Shown here piece after piece: positions 13,068-24,585 of a stretch of 64,000 nt of DNA. The notes under the pieces were generated by a model. The model made no database searches. It was given only the letters and a program-made list of their open reading frames with translations, and was not told the DNA's origin. Position numbers and translations under genes: made by a program. How positions within the stretch are numbered: position 1 is the stretch's first letter; every line of letters starts with the position of its first letter. The stretch comes from Ctenosaura bakeri (Eukaryota; Chordata; Lepidosauria; Squamata; Iguanidae): positions 1 to 64,000 of the forward strand of contig CAOLHI010000061.1 of the NCBI GenBank assembly GCA_948474755.1, in the 5' to 3' direction.

Positions 13068-13160
13068 TCTGTTTCCTCATCTATAAAATGGGAATATTAA
13101 TAGCCAACCATAAGAGTCATGAAAATGAGCTGAGTAAAGTTTATGAAACACTTTACAATC
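13068..13160 (+). mobile_element. MIR-like ancient SINE relic
   Basis: The segment GTTTCCTCATCTATAAAATG followed by GGAATATTAATAG matches the middle of the amniote MIR SINE. The usual AATGAGCTGAGTAAAG-type continuation follows. It is old and has no intact ends. Confidence 0.65.
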
Positions 13161-13235
13161 TAGGATTACAGCCCTAAGCATATTTATTCAGAAATAACTC
13201 CTGCTGAGTTCAATTGGATTTCCTAGAAAGTGTTC
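13161..13235 (+). repeat. Interspersed repeat fragment of an unnamed squamate family
   Basis: GGATTACAGCCCTAAGCATA, then AACTCCTGCTGAGTTCAATT, resembles a short repeat scattered in squamate genomes. A possible diverged relative is at about 45925-45990. I cannot name the family or its boundaries with certainty. Confidence 0.4.
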
Positions 13236-13385
13236 TTAATTGCTATAGAAATGTTTTATAATGATCAGTCTTGTTCAAAATATATTTTAACAAGGTGGTA
13301 TGGGGCAGGGGATTTGAATGCTAGCACTTTTCAGCAGTCTGAAATGCTGATAGGAAGAGGATGACGTGGGGGAGAGCTGGCTGTT

Positions 13386-13434
<49 letters not shown>
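13386..13434. repeat. (GATA)n microsatellite
   Basis: About twelve perfect AGAT units. The GATA tract is uninterrupted and is likely length-variable. Confidence 0.97.
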
Positions 13435-13464
13435 GTGCTTAGAATAGTTTTCTTTGTAAGGCAG

Positions 13465-13467
<3 letters not shown>

Positions 13468-13497
<30 letters not shown>

Positions 13498-13540
13498 CGT
13501 ATATATCTATATCTATATCTATCTATCTATATATCTATAT
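13468..13540. repeat. Compound (AC)n and (ATCT)n microsatellite
   Basis: A perfect AC run (about 13472-13497) is followed by a TATC/TATATC mixed tract to 13540. It lies 38 bp downstream of the GATA tract, so the two may have a common origin. Confidence 0.95.
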
Positions 13541-16500
13541 GGTAATGGAGGATGGGGATGGGGAAGGTCCCTAAATGGATTGGTAAGGGTATATGTTTCC
13601 TACAAATTGTGATATAATTTCCTGTACATTTTGCAGCTTGAGGTAGAATAGCAAATGTTACTCCTTCCCTTATCTAAGTCAGCTGGAACAGTAACTAATG
13701 TCAGCCAAGCTAATGTCTGGCACATAAGGTAGAAAATCCCACAGATACCTCATTCTGTCCATGGCACCAATAAATAAATAAGAGTTTGTGACCCATTTAG
13801 AACACCTCAAATCTTCTAGCTGTAATGACTGCTTCACTCTGCCAAATGGTAGCCTTGAACCTGCTTTTTTTTTCTTCCCCATTGGGTGGCTTAATAGATA
13901 TGTGAGGTTGGAAGATTTTTCTTTTCTTCTCTCAGAGCTTGGTGAGTCACATTTAATATAAATGAATATAATGGCAGGCTGAACCTACCCATGACTGAAC
14001 AGTAAAAAGATGATCCTCTGAAACACACTGCAGGATGGGGTGCCCCTGTACTCCTGTATCGACCACAGGCCATCAGTGTAGAAAAGCACAGTCTACATGA
14101 TCATCCACCAGGAAATGACATTATGGCAAAGATCCTACATTGCTACAGTATGGAATAAATAATCACCAGTGGAGTACATTCTGCATTCATTACACAGTGC
14201 CTAAACTGGATGCCACTGCAGCACAACATATGTAGATTGCTGAGAAATGCCTATGAATTATATGCCCTTGCACATTGGTACATGTTCTCCACTGGGCATC
14301 TGCGTGCTCCACAATGGGGCCTCAGGCCCACTATAGAATGAGCAGAAGCCCACTGTGGACATGTACACCTTGCTTAATACACATTGGTAAATATTCCCTA
14401 TGTGGACCTCCACTTCCTTTCCTATCATCTGGCCATGGCTATCATGAATGGTCCAATAAAGACACGCCACATGTATAACTTATGTTTGCATATGTCAGTA
14501 ACAGGATGCTGGCATTCATGCATTATTTTCAGATAAGAAAATACTAAGCTTCTATAACTATTGCCTAAAAGCCTGGAGATCTAGTGCTGGTGAAAGTAGA
14601 CAATACCTGGGCAGATGAACTAGTCCAATAGTGTCAAATAGTATAAGACAACTTAACTCACCTATAGGCAAAAAAGGCTACATATATATATGCTTCAGAT
14701 TATTATGATTGAACAGTGTTCTTAATTTCTCCTTTAACACTTATTTTTGACAGAGTCCAGGGGAAAAAAAAGTAGAAGTCTTTATGTGTACACTCAGATT
14801 ATTTCTGTTTTGCCATCATGAGTACCCCTTCATTATAGGATGAGCAACTGGGTAACGAACAATCTCACAATTAAAGCACTTCATTTCTGGATTAATAGTG
14901 CTACCTGGAATAGAAATGTGCCTCTTTCTGTCTAACGACCAGTTGTGGTTTCCATTACATCCATGATATCATCCATGATCTTCTTTCTCCATGAGTTGTC
15001 TTGCTTATTTTTCACGTTTATGTTTTAGAAGTTTCAGGGACAGGGACATCCTAAGATATTGCTTCAAGACTGATTAATTTATGTCATGGATGTAGAAAAT
15101 TCCCAAAACTTCTCCCCATCCTTGCCACTAAAAATGCAGTAATATCAAATCTCCAACAATTTGTTCCTCTTTCATGATTCTCACCCCCATCAGTTGCTTC
15201 AGGTGGCCACTGCATAATGGTAAGCATGGCAGAAGGCTTATTTCTTCCTGACAGCTAACAGCTGGGGTCTGCCTCACACATCCCAAGAATATGACCCAAA
15301 TATGTCCTGTATTTTATCCAAGTGCAGGTTAAAAGAGAAAGCAGAAATGAGTCACACTTCCTATTATCCTCTTTTTAATGAAGTATTCAGAAGAAGAACT
15401 CAGAAAGAAAGAATGCAAAACCTTTGGATGAAGAAACAGCATGCACTTCCCTCTTCCCCATAAAAGCAAACTTCATAAGTGTTAGAGTATTTGACTCCTT
15501 TCCTGTGGATCCTTTCCAATGTTTGAAGCTATTCTCATTTTTTTAAAAATTTGCTGGCAGGTGACTTGTTCAGTCTTTGCCACACTAATACAAGTCTTTT
15601 CATCTAAAGCCCAGAATCCTTTGTAGCCACTTGTTTTCAAAGATATCAAAGATATCCATTTCTCTATCAAATAATTTGGCAGTTTTCCATATGATAGCTG
15701 AAACAATATTTGAGTTTGTTTTTTTAAATGCCAGGTTTGGCTGCTCTTCTTCCCCCTACCCTCAAGTCCATTAGTACCCCATGCCTACTTTGCTTTCTTT
15801 GTCGCAGGAAGAAAAAGAAAACACATAGTACAGACACAGCAAAACCTTTTGGTTGTAAGGTTTTTGAGGGCATTTATTATTTACATCTCATAGGGTTTTA
15901 ATTAGAGCTGAGAGACTCATCCATTCTGAATAATTTATTTGATTAATTTTGCTGCTTCTTCTTGTCAGAAATTCTCCACAAGCGGCTCATGAGCCTGTGA
16001 AATTTATTTGGCATTTTGAAACTGTTTGCAGAACCAACTCTGTAAATAATTCTTGGGTTGCAGCTTGTTTGTTGCATTGGGCACAGTTACTGGGTAGTGA
16101 GAATGACCCTCTGTGCTTTCTTCTTTGGTTATAAGTGACAGTTTATTTTGTGAACTGCATTTGATGCACCATCTTACAGAACAAATATTTTGCTTGCAGC
16201 ATAAAATTTGCTGATCCTGTGAACACTTACATGGAGCCTTGTTCATAAGGGCCATAACTCATAGATAGAGTATAAAGATGTTAACATGTTAATAGTCTTT
16301 CAGTTTTTATTCTGTCAGCTGCATTCTACTCAGCTATGAGTGGTCTACTCTGTTTCTGCTCAAGTGGGATCAGATTATTTGGAAAGTACTTACTCGTCCA
16401 AATAATATTTCCTTCTGGATATTTCTTATCGGTGCCACTCAGAAAAAGGGTTGCTTGGGCAGCAGTTTCATATGTATTTATGTTTATTCTGGTTGAACAG

Positions 16501-17160
16501 AGCCAACAGCTGCTGCTGAGTTCCATCAGGACAACAAATTTATAATAAGTGGTTCTAGGGTCTCAGAAAACAAGAACCTGAATATTGTTAGAAAGACCAA
16601 TAAAACTGTGTTTGCTCACATCTCTTGACCTCTCCCCTCTGTTTCCTCGTTTTGTCATCAAAAATTTAGATTGTTAAGTTCTTCAGTGCAAGAACTTGTT
16701 TGTTGCTTTGGTCAACTGTGTAAAGAGGTACACACCGGGAAGGCTCCATATCAATTGTACATAACAACTACACTATCGACAGTGGTACTAGTAATGATCA
16801 ACAGTGGGTACTAGTAATGAGAGAGAGAGAGAGAAATAGCAGGGCAAGAATGTCTGCTTCTGCTATGGCTTCACTAATGTGATGTTCAAACACATGCAAC
16901 TGCCAAAGGGATGCCAAGGGGACCAAAACTGACAGTGCTTATTGAATTTACTATGTTTTTAAAACTAATTTTAATGAACTGAAATCTTGCAGTACAACAC
17001 TGTGGCACTACATGGCAGACATGAAGCTCCTTGGAACTAAGAGACTTCCTTAGAAGCACAAGGAGTCTTGAAGGATAGGGATCTCCTCAAGAGCAGGTCT
17101 CCTGGAGCTTTGCTTGAAATGTTTCCACTTGGTTTAGGATGGAAAACTGGAGGACTGAGA
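13541..17160. other. Long single-copy non-coding stretch
   Basis: I see no gene, mobile element or RNA. A small 22-bp imperfect tandem duplication around GGTACTAGTAATGA lies at 16781-16820, followed by a short GA run. All frames are short and featureless. Confidence 0.45.
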
Positions 17161-17394
17161 GCCAGCAAGCAAGGTGTAGTGGTTTGAGTCTTGGAGTCCA
17201 TTTTTAGAGATCAAGGCTCAAATCCCTGTTCAGCCATGGAAACCCACTGGGTGACCTTTGGCAAGTCACACTCTTTCAGCCACAGAGGAACCCAAAGGCA
17301 ACCCTTCTCTGAATAAATCTTGCCAAGAAAATCCAATCATAGATTTGCTTTCGTGTTGTCATAAGTTGGAAAAAACTTGAAGGTACACAGAAGC
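17161..17394 (+). mobile_element. Sauria-type tRNA-derived SINE, near full length
   Basis: The tRNA-like head is GCAAGGTGTAGTGGTTTGAG. The central block is GGGTGACCTTTGGCAAGTCA, the linker CTTGCCAAGAAAATCCAAT. The BovB-like tail is TTGTCATAAGTTGGAAAAAA, with AAGGTACACAGAAGCA at the end. The ACA tail is eroded, which implies an older copy. Confidence 0.9.
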
Positions 17395-18031
17395 ATACTG
17401 GAGGACCAACCTACTTAAACGTTTATCCTTCCTCGCTGCTAAAATAACACAGGTTCCACATCTGTAAACTTCAACTACCTGGTGAATTTTGCCTGTTCCT
17501 GACTGTAAGTATGTGTGTATGCACATGGATGACTCCAATGCCATGTACACTCACTAACTGGTCCTTTACTACTATTATAGGTTATTTTAGTGTTTGATGG
17601 GAAACAGGAGTCTATCCCTCATCTTGGAGAGCTCTAATATAGGGGTTTCTATGATATGCAGGGACTACCAGCTTTATGTCAAGAGAAAGGAACTGAGGGA
17701 AAAAAATAATTTTTGCTTCTTTCCCTCTCAACTGCCATTGTTTTTCTTCTTTTTAATAGATACCTTCCCAACGAAATAAATGGAGGGAATGATGATAATA
17801 GCTCCAGACCTGGTATATGTTATTGGATCATTTGGAAACATGGCTGGGAGAGATGTAGATCCTTTGGAGACATAGTTTCCCTCAGAAATTTTCCCAACAT
17901 ACTCCCTTTATGCTTCCTTTCCCTCTTTTTCCAGTGTTGGAGTGCTATCAGAAAGGCAAGAAGCAGGAGAGATGAGATGGTGGATTCTCTTGCCATCCTA
18001 GGGACAATGGGGTTATACTGTAAATGTTAGT
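17395..18031. other. Non-coding DNA
   Basis: No feature was recognised. A 105-codon plus-strand frame at 17713-18030 stops one base before the palindrome and has no domain character. Confidence 0.4.
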
Positions 18032-18211
18032 GACCATTTCCTTGCTAGACTCTTATAACACAATTATTCCATTTTCAACATCCTATGGAATCCTGGGGTT
18101 TGCAGTTTAGGGAGGGGCCAGCTGACCCCTCCCTAACCTGAAAACCCCAGGATTCCATAGGATGTTGAAAGTGGAATAATCGTGCTATAAGAGTCTAGTG
18201 TGGAAATGGCC
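18032..18211. mobile_element. Foldback MITE: 180-bp near-perfect palindrome
   Basis: Two arms of about 90 bp (18032-18121 and 18122-18211) are reverse complements with roughly a dozen mismatches and no spacer. The outer tips are GACCATTTCC and the complement of GGCCATTTCC. Each arm contains ATTCCA, ATCCTATGGAATCCTGGGG and TTAGGGAGGGG. The same internal words occur in the copies at 24395-24585, 28268-28346 and 52237-52362. No coding capacity. Superfamily is uncertain; the GGCCATTTCC tips resemble those of the Harbinger-like MITEs here. Confidence 0.85.
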
Positions 18212-19542
18212 TCTGCCATTGTAAGCTTCTTTAAACATAGGTAGGATAAAAAAAATATATGTGGGATTAAAAGGTAAGAGCTATGATACAATGGAGTGGA
18301 ATAAACAGAAGGAAAAAATACTACTGCCCTTGTTTATTGCAGCCCCCTCCATCCCCTCTCTGCCTTCTAAATAATCATATCCTATAAAGTTATAGAGATA
18401 TATGATTAACACCCTATAAGATGGTGGCTGCAGGCACAAATATTTCTTTAATTTTTGCATCAGGTTCATATTTGGATACTCATACTTTCTAGCTTCCTGG
18501 AGGGTTATGAAAAGCAAATGTAATTATTAAACTCCTTTGGGTATATGTCTTAACTTATATTAACTATTAATAGAGTTTGTTTGTACACATATGCAATATT
18601 AATAGGAAAACACGAATAAGAGATTAGCTTTTAAGCCAGTGGACTACTTTTTGGCAGTATGGCGGCAATTGTTTGGTGTATTCATAAAGCTTCTTTCCCC
18701 AATCAACTGAAGGGTGGGCTGCTTCCTATTTTTGTTGCAAATTCTTGCTTAATCATATTACTTTATCTAACTGATTCACTCTATTTGGACTCTTCAGTTC
18801 CTCCAGGTTTCCCAGAGTGATATACATATAAATAGCAGTTCCTATGGGATGTAAATCCTCAATACAATATTATTTTCTCCTTGTATGTGAGTTGTGTAGG
18901 ATATTTCCTTCTGGTTTTGAGAAAATTCTTGCAACTGTAAGAATGTGTGTGTGTGTAAATTGCATAAATTGTTCAAGCTGCAATAAACTACACACATTGC
19001 TATGATAGCTGCTGCGTTCTTGTATGGACTGTTAAAAATCAAAAGTGTTGAAGGGGCTGTTCATGGCCTTTTGAGTATCCTTTTATGTCTGCTGTGTTAG
19101 TTTTGCTTCACAAGAGGAAAAGATGCAGAAAAGCTATCCCCAGACATGTGATTCTACAGGTTATGGCAACTTTAGGGAAAAGCACAGTGCTCTTTGTCTT
19201 GTTTTTATACTGCTAATGAGAACTCTCATGAAGGCTGGTAACTTCTCTTGTTGAAAATAAGAAATGCTGTGAATCTTCTTTTCATCCCTTGTGGAGCTGA
19301 GACCCTGACACAATTGTAAAACAGAGACTTTTCTTTTATGCAGGTGTCAAAGCTCTGTTCTTGGAATGCCAGTTTGTGCTAGAGAAGACAAGGCTTGGCA
19401 GCACTGCCAAGTCAAAAGAATCTCAGGGTCAATCTGTTCTAGTCCCAAGGGAAAGGATGAGTTTGGATATCTACTCTGTGTGTGTTCTCAGCCAGAGTCT
19501 CAGAGGCATTGACCCCAATGCATCATCATTTTACCACTTAGG
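18212..19542. other. Non-coding DNA
   Basis: AT-rich single-copy sequence with a very short GT run near 18947-18956. Nothing else could be supported. Confidence 0.4.
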
Positions 19543-20316
19543 TTGTTGTGGGTTTTCCAGACTTTGAGGCTATGTTCTGTTAGTATTTTCTTCTGGCATT
19601 TTGACTGCATCTGTATCTGGCATCTTCAGAGGATCTGGTGGCATGGAATTGAGACAGAGTATATATACTTGTGTAGTCCCCAGGTGGGAGGGAGCAATTT
19701 GTATGTGTTACAGTTGGCCTGTGTGATGGCCTATTGTTAAATGGGATATCCCCCAGGGTGTATTGTTAGTCAGGAGATAGCGTAACGGTGCATTAAGTAC
19801 ATTAGCAACCCATTGTGTTGTTCCTTGTAGAGGACCTCCAGAATCTAGGTGGTGTTCATTGGCATATTTTTGAGTCTTGATTTTAGTGTTCTTTAGTACT
19901 GGTAGCCAAATCTTGTTTACTTTCCGAGTTTCTTTTTTCCTGTTGAAATTGTCCATGTGTTTACAGGTTTCAATGGCCTCTCTGTGTAGTCTGACATAGT
20001 AGTTGTCAGAATGGTTCAGAATTTATGTGCTTTCAAAAGGCATTCTGTCTCCAGTTTGGTTTATAACATGTTCTGCTACTGCTGATTTTTCTGGATGGAT
20101 CAGTCTGCAGTGTCTTTCGTGTTCTTTGATTCATGTTTAGACGCTGCGTTTTGTAGTCCCTATGTAGACCTGCCCACAGCTCCAAGGTATGCGGTAAACT
20201 CCAGCAGAAGATAGAGGAGCCCTCTTGTCCTTTGCTGAATGTAGCATTTGTTGAATTTTCTTTCTCAGGAGAAAATACTAATAGAACACGGCCTAAAAGC
20301 CCGGAAAACCCACAAT
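19543..20316 (-). mobile_element. Penelope-like retroelement relic with inverted ends
   Basis: Both edges carry inverted copies of one sequence: GTGGGTTTTCCAGACTTTGA on the left and the complement of GTGGGTTTTCCGGGCTTTTA on the right, each continuing for about 50 bp. Between them, the minus strand reads through the 3' part of a Penelope-type ORF. Terminal repeats in either orientation are typical of Penelope-like elements. The whole relic is about 775 bp, so the reverse transcriptase domain is absent. Confidence 0.75.
19708..20275 (-). pseudogene. Decayed GIY-YIG endonuclease end of a Penelope-like ORF
   Basis: Reading the minus strand gives SSAGVYRIP, then CGQVYIG, the paired motifs of the GIY-YIG nuclease fold. 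Next comes KEHERHCRL, then EKSAVAEHVINQ, then REAIETCKHMDNFNRKK. That order and those words are characteristic of the C-terminal endonuclease of Penelope-like elements. Stops (near the TKRSV segment) and a frameshift before the final block break it, so it is not functional. In intact elements this domain nicks target DNA for insertion. It is confined to the element and has no host gene context. Confidence 0.78.
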
Positions 20317-20899
20317 AATCTATGGATTCCGGCCATGAATGCCTTAGACTTTACTTTCCCACTTGCTTGATAGCTGGAGTTGGTGGTAAATGCTACCATC
20401 CCATGGAAAAGGTAGGGAAAGTGAGATCTCCAGCCCGTCTCTTCCCAGGAGCATTTCTGTCTTAATAACATCACAGCACAGGGTATTTGTTGCCTTATGT
20501 TTATGGTGGAAGCAGGTGGACGTTAGTCACTCTAATTGCACCATGGTCTACACTGTCTCATCTCAAAGCTTCAGAGAGAAATCTACAAAAGAACATAAAA
20601 GACCGTTGCTGGATTGCATTAAAGTAAGATATAAATTTTTTTTTAAAAAAGAATCCATTTAAAACTAAAACACAATTCAAATATAGAAACAAAGTATTAC
20701 AAAACCCTGGATGAATAAAACCACTTTCATCCACTACCCAAAAGCTATGGTGACAAGTGACACTCTTTGGGGAAACCGTTTCATAGCCCCCCCTTTTATT
20801 AGTTACCGGCCTTACTTTCTCTGTCTGGGCCCTCAGAACAAAACCTCTGAAGGAGAGCTATAAGTCTGAAAGGATCTAAATGTGATAGGAGAAAATAGT
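20317..20899. other. Non-coding DNA
   Basis: No gene or repeat was recognised. A short T-run/A-run (TTTTTTTTTTAAAAAA type) lies at about 20637-20650. Confidence 0.4.
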
Positions 20900-21700
20900 A
20901 ACCATTTTATCCCAATCTAATTTTGGCTTTAATGGTAAAAAACAGTTAATTTAAGTGGGCAAGGAACTAGACTTTAGGATCAGGGCAGCTGACACAGAAT
21001 AGTAATGTGGTCAAAATACTCAGCTCGAGCTAATACCTTCAAAGCTGTGATCTGCACCAAATGCAGTTAACTGACTGCTCATGGGTTCAAAATAAGCTGT
21101 TTAGGACAGTGCTTGAATAAGGCATTTCTGGATTTGGAGAATGGAAGATTAGGTACACCCAAGCACTGATGAGGTTGCACCATTTAAGAAGTATTATTAT
21201 TTTTTTGAAATATCTTCAAGCATTCACTGTACTGTATGCTATAATATTTTAATCGGCAACTTAATCAATAAGCTAGTTAAGAGCAAGGCAATTAATCTAC
21301 TAGAAATCCTTAAACCAGGTAGCAGTTGTAATTGTCAGTATACATTAGCATCATATAGGATTATCAGAATTCACAAAGTATTATGCTTCAATAAACTTTC
21401 ATTATTAACAGACAATGGGACCTGTGTAGATGCATTATTAATAATCTCTTGGCTTGGAAGAGCATTGTGATATTTCCATATGAAGAAAGTAATTCTTTTA
21501 TATCAAACAGTATTATTTCAAAGGTGTAATTGCGTAATTGGGGTCAGTAATCGCTTGGTCATTCCCAGAGCAGAACAATTTTGCTGGGCAAAAGATTTAT
21601 TGTCCTGACAATAGAGAACAAATTTTAATATTTCTGAAAAATTGAGGCCTATTAATCCTGGCAAGTGTTACTCTCAAACACAAGGAAATGATAAAACTTT
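20900..21700. other. Repeat-free block, candidate conserved non-coding element
   Basis: About 800 bp with no recognisable transposon or simple repeat. It is AT-rich and dense in homeodomain-type TAAT/ATTA words and short palindromic motifs, such as CTTAATCAATAAGCTAG, AGGCAATTAATCTAC, CATTATTAATAATCTC and GTAATTGCGTAATTGG. There is also an ATTGT/ACAAT (SOX-like) pair near 21578-21615. This texture is typical of developmental enhancers in gene deserts. Conservation itself cannot be seen from one sequence. Confidence 0.35.
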
Positions 21701-22849
21701 GATCTCATTTTCCTTTGAAGGAGAATTGGAATGGTGGAAGGAAGTCTTAACTCTGTACGTCCTGGAATGTGTTATAGAACTGATCTGTTTTTGTCAGCAG
21801 GCTGAGAAAATACCAAAAGCTAAAATCTATTCCTGTAGCTTTAAAATGACACCCTCTGCAATTTTGTCTTGCTTCTTTATAGAAACTCAGTTGAAATAGG
21901 AAGGTTCACAAGAGCTTTCATGCAGCTTCCATTTGTTCAACATGTCATAAGAACAGGTGAAAAGAGCAAATTCTGTGACTTACAGAATTCTAATTCTTCA
22001 ATAAAGAATTACTCTTACATGCAGATACTATGTACAAAATTAATACACATAAAATCAATCTGGAATGTAGTAAACATGTAAATAGTACATGTGTTGCCAA
22101 GTTTACTCAACATGGCAGCTAAATGACAAACAGTTGCTCAAAATGGCAGTTGGACGCTAATGGGTATTAGATGCCATTGGATTCCAATTCAATTGTACAC
22201 TGGTGACAAATCTACTCTTCTGCCTGTAATTTGTAGTGATTGTACAAATCGACTATAGCTCAACTACACTTTGCTCCTCTCCACGTCTTCCCTTTCCCTT
22301 AACTGAGTCTCCAAAACCAGTTTAAGTTTTCACTTCTTCATACCAGGTTCTTGATGCATTTTAGGCAGGGTAGACAGATTGATTGTTCTGACAAAAGGGA
22401 ACAAATTTTGATTTTTCTATTAAAAATATAATTCACAATGTAAGGAGGAGAACCAAAGGGTACATTCTTAAAAACTTTAGATAAGATGTGGGCAACACAC
22501 AGGCTTCATGCATCCCCCAGTGGTTTTTTTGGTGACATACCCGTTTCTCTGCCACGACTGCCAAAATGTTCCACCACCATATGCTTGCTTTGCCTTTGAG
22601 ACCTGCAGGAAAGACCATTCTTTTGGTTCCATCACCTTAAGAGGTATGTTTGCTGCAGGCATGAGGGAGAGATTTCATGAGGTTTGCTCATAGATAATAC
22701 AACTCTCTTCCAAAGGAGATTAAGTTTATCCCATTCTTCTCGTCTTCCTCCAGCAGCAGGCAAATACCCTTCTATTCTGTCAGCCTTTCAGCAAATGACT
22801 TCCTGATATATTTCGAAGTTTTAAAATAGATCTGCTGGATTATTAAACA

Positions 22850-22850
<1 letters not shown>
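21701..22850. other. Non-coding DNA
   Basis: No gene or repeat could be supported. Reading frames are short and frequently interrupted. Confidence 0.4.
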
Positions 22851-22889
<39 letters not shown>

Positions 22890-23073
22890 GCTGCATGTCT
22901 TCAACTAGTTTCTCACTTATGGAGACCCTAAGGTGAAACTATCACAGGGTTTTCTGGGGCTATGAGTGTGTGATGTGCCCAAGGTCACCCAGTGGGTTTT
23001 CATGGCCAAGTGGGGAATCAAACTCTGGTCTCAAGGGTCTTTGCCCATTACTCAGACCACCTACACCATTACT
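22851..23073 (-). mobile_element. Sauria-type SINE with long (GTT)n tail
   Basis: On the plus strand the order is tail to head: thirteen GTT units (22851-22890), TCACTTATGGAGACCCTAAG, AAGGTCACCCAGTGGG, then the B-box and A-box complements ending ACCACCTACACCATTACT. The element therefore lies on the minus strand. The expanded (ACA)n tail, about 40 bp, became a microsatellite. Confidence 0.92.
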
Positions 23074-23130
23074 ACTTACTTACTATTAGTGTAGTCCTGC
23101 ATACCAAGTGGGGAGAAAAGCAACACACAC

Positions 23131-23147
23131 AGAGAGATAGATGGATG

Positions 23148-23202
<55 letters not shown>

Positions 23203-23246
23203 GGCAGGCAGGCAGGCAAGCAAGCAAGCAAGCAAACAAACAAACC
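23131..23246. repeat. Compound tetranucleotide microsatellite (GATA)n(GGCA)n(AGCA)n(AACA)n
   Basis: A 65-bp perfect GATA run passes into GGCA units, then AAGC units, then AAAC units. Each block differs from the previous by one substitution per unit, as if point mutations were amplified stepwise. Confidence 0.97.
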
Positions 23247-24394
23247 ATAGTGCAAAAAGCTGCAGCTCTCTCCCTACTATAGCCTAACTGTGACACTACC
23301 ACCTTTACCAAACCAGCATCTTCTCTTATTACTTCCTTATCGCAGACATAAGACATAGGTTGACATTCAGCAAGTGTAATGTCATAGACCTAGCTTGCAT
23401 TACTGTAATTAGCCCAACTCACTTTTACAGTTGTTGAACCATTGCAGTGACCAAAAGTATTCCCACAACTATCTTTGAAGCCATGCAGTCTCCCCCACCC
23501 CCAACCCAGCGCAGGAATTTCCAAGCTTCTGGGGAGCAAGGTGTTGAACAATGATGTATCCACCCCTCCCATGGTTAGTTTGACATCATAAAACTGGCAG
23601 CTGCTACTGTTCCTGCACTGTTGTCATAGCTCCATCTCCTGATTTAGGATCTCAGCCCTTATTTCCTATGTTTTGGAGAACCTGTTGCATGGTGTCACAC
23701 AATGCTTTGGCACCCACCCTCTCTATATAGCAAAACATCTTCCTGTACCATTGTCATTGGCAATATTGTTGCTGCCACAGTTGTCACAGAAATCCAAAGT
23801 AACAGCAACAGATCTATATGATACGTTTTACATCCTACCCAGCCTAGAGATTACTTACCATGGGAAGCTATTTCCAATGGTATCCTCATGGTAACCTTAA
23901 CATTCAGATCCAGTAGGGCCATGTGACACTTCAAAGCTGTTTTGATGTTGAACGCAGCAACACTGCCATGCTGTATAAGGTTGCAGATCAGATTCCTCAA
24001 CTCATCACTGAACTACAATATTTCACAAGTCATTTAATAAATGTATATCACAGATTTCTGCTGGGAAAAGGTAGTATTCAAAATGGGTGAAAGTAATAAA
24101 ATTCAATAAAAGATGATATAGCTAAGATATAATATTGGTAGCACCTTGAGTTCTTACAAGTAATGGTGGATGTAAACTGAATTAACAACAACTACAACCA
24201 ACTAGTTAAATCACATCACACATCAGTATGTAAAACAGTAGCATCAATCCAGTTAAAACCCTTCACTAGCAACCTCAACCTCATTTAAGTGTCAACAACC
24301 TGTCCCCTGGTTTTTTTGGCGGGGGGGGCTATCAGTAGGACAACAGAGAGGGTTCCAGCCAACACTCTGTTGGTAGGTAGTTATGGAATCTACA
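23247..24394. other. Non-coding DNA with an L2-like tail
   Basis: No gene was recognised. The stretch 24140-24200 (GCACCTTGAGTTCTTACAAG, then AACAACAACTACAACC) looks like the terminal tail of an L2-type LINE on the plus strand. A G-run lies at about 24319-24329. Confidence 0.4.
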
Positions 24395-24585
24395 GGCTCT
24401 TTCACACTACAAAATTATAGCATAATGATTCCATTGTCATCTGAGGAAGTCCTGGGATTTGCAGATTTGGGAAAGATATTTAGAATTCTCAGTCTCATCA
24501 GACTACAAACCCAAGGATTCCACAGGATTTTGCCATGGCAATTAAGGTGAAGCATAGCTCTATAATGGTGCAGTATGGAAAGGCC
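24395..24585. mobile_element. Foldback MITE, diverged copy
   Basis: Left tip is GGCTCTTTCACACTAC and right tip the complement of GGCCTTTCCATACTGC. The inverted arms continue inwards with matching ATTATAG and AATCCTGGG/TCCTGGGATTTGCAG words. At 191 bp it is the same family as the palindrome at 18032-18211, but more diverged and with a longer centre. No coding capacity. Confidence 0.7.

Noticed and set aside
22851..23246. CRISPR-like regular repeats
   Set aside because: The repeats are plain tetra- and trinucleotide microsatellites without spacers, in a vertebrate genome.
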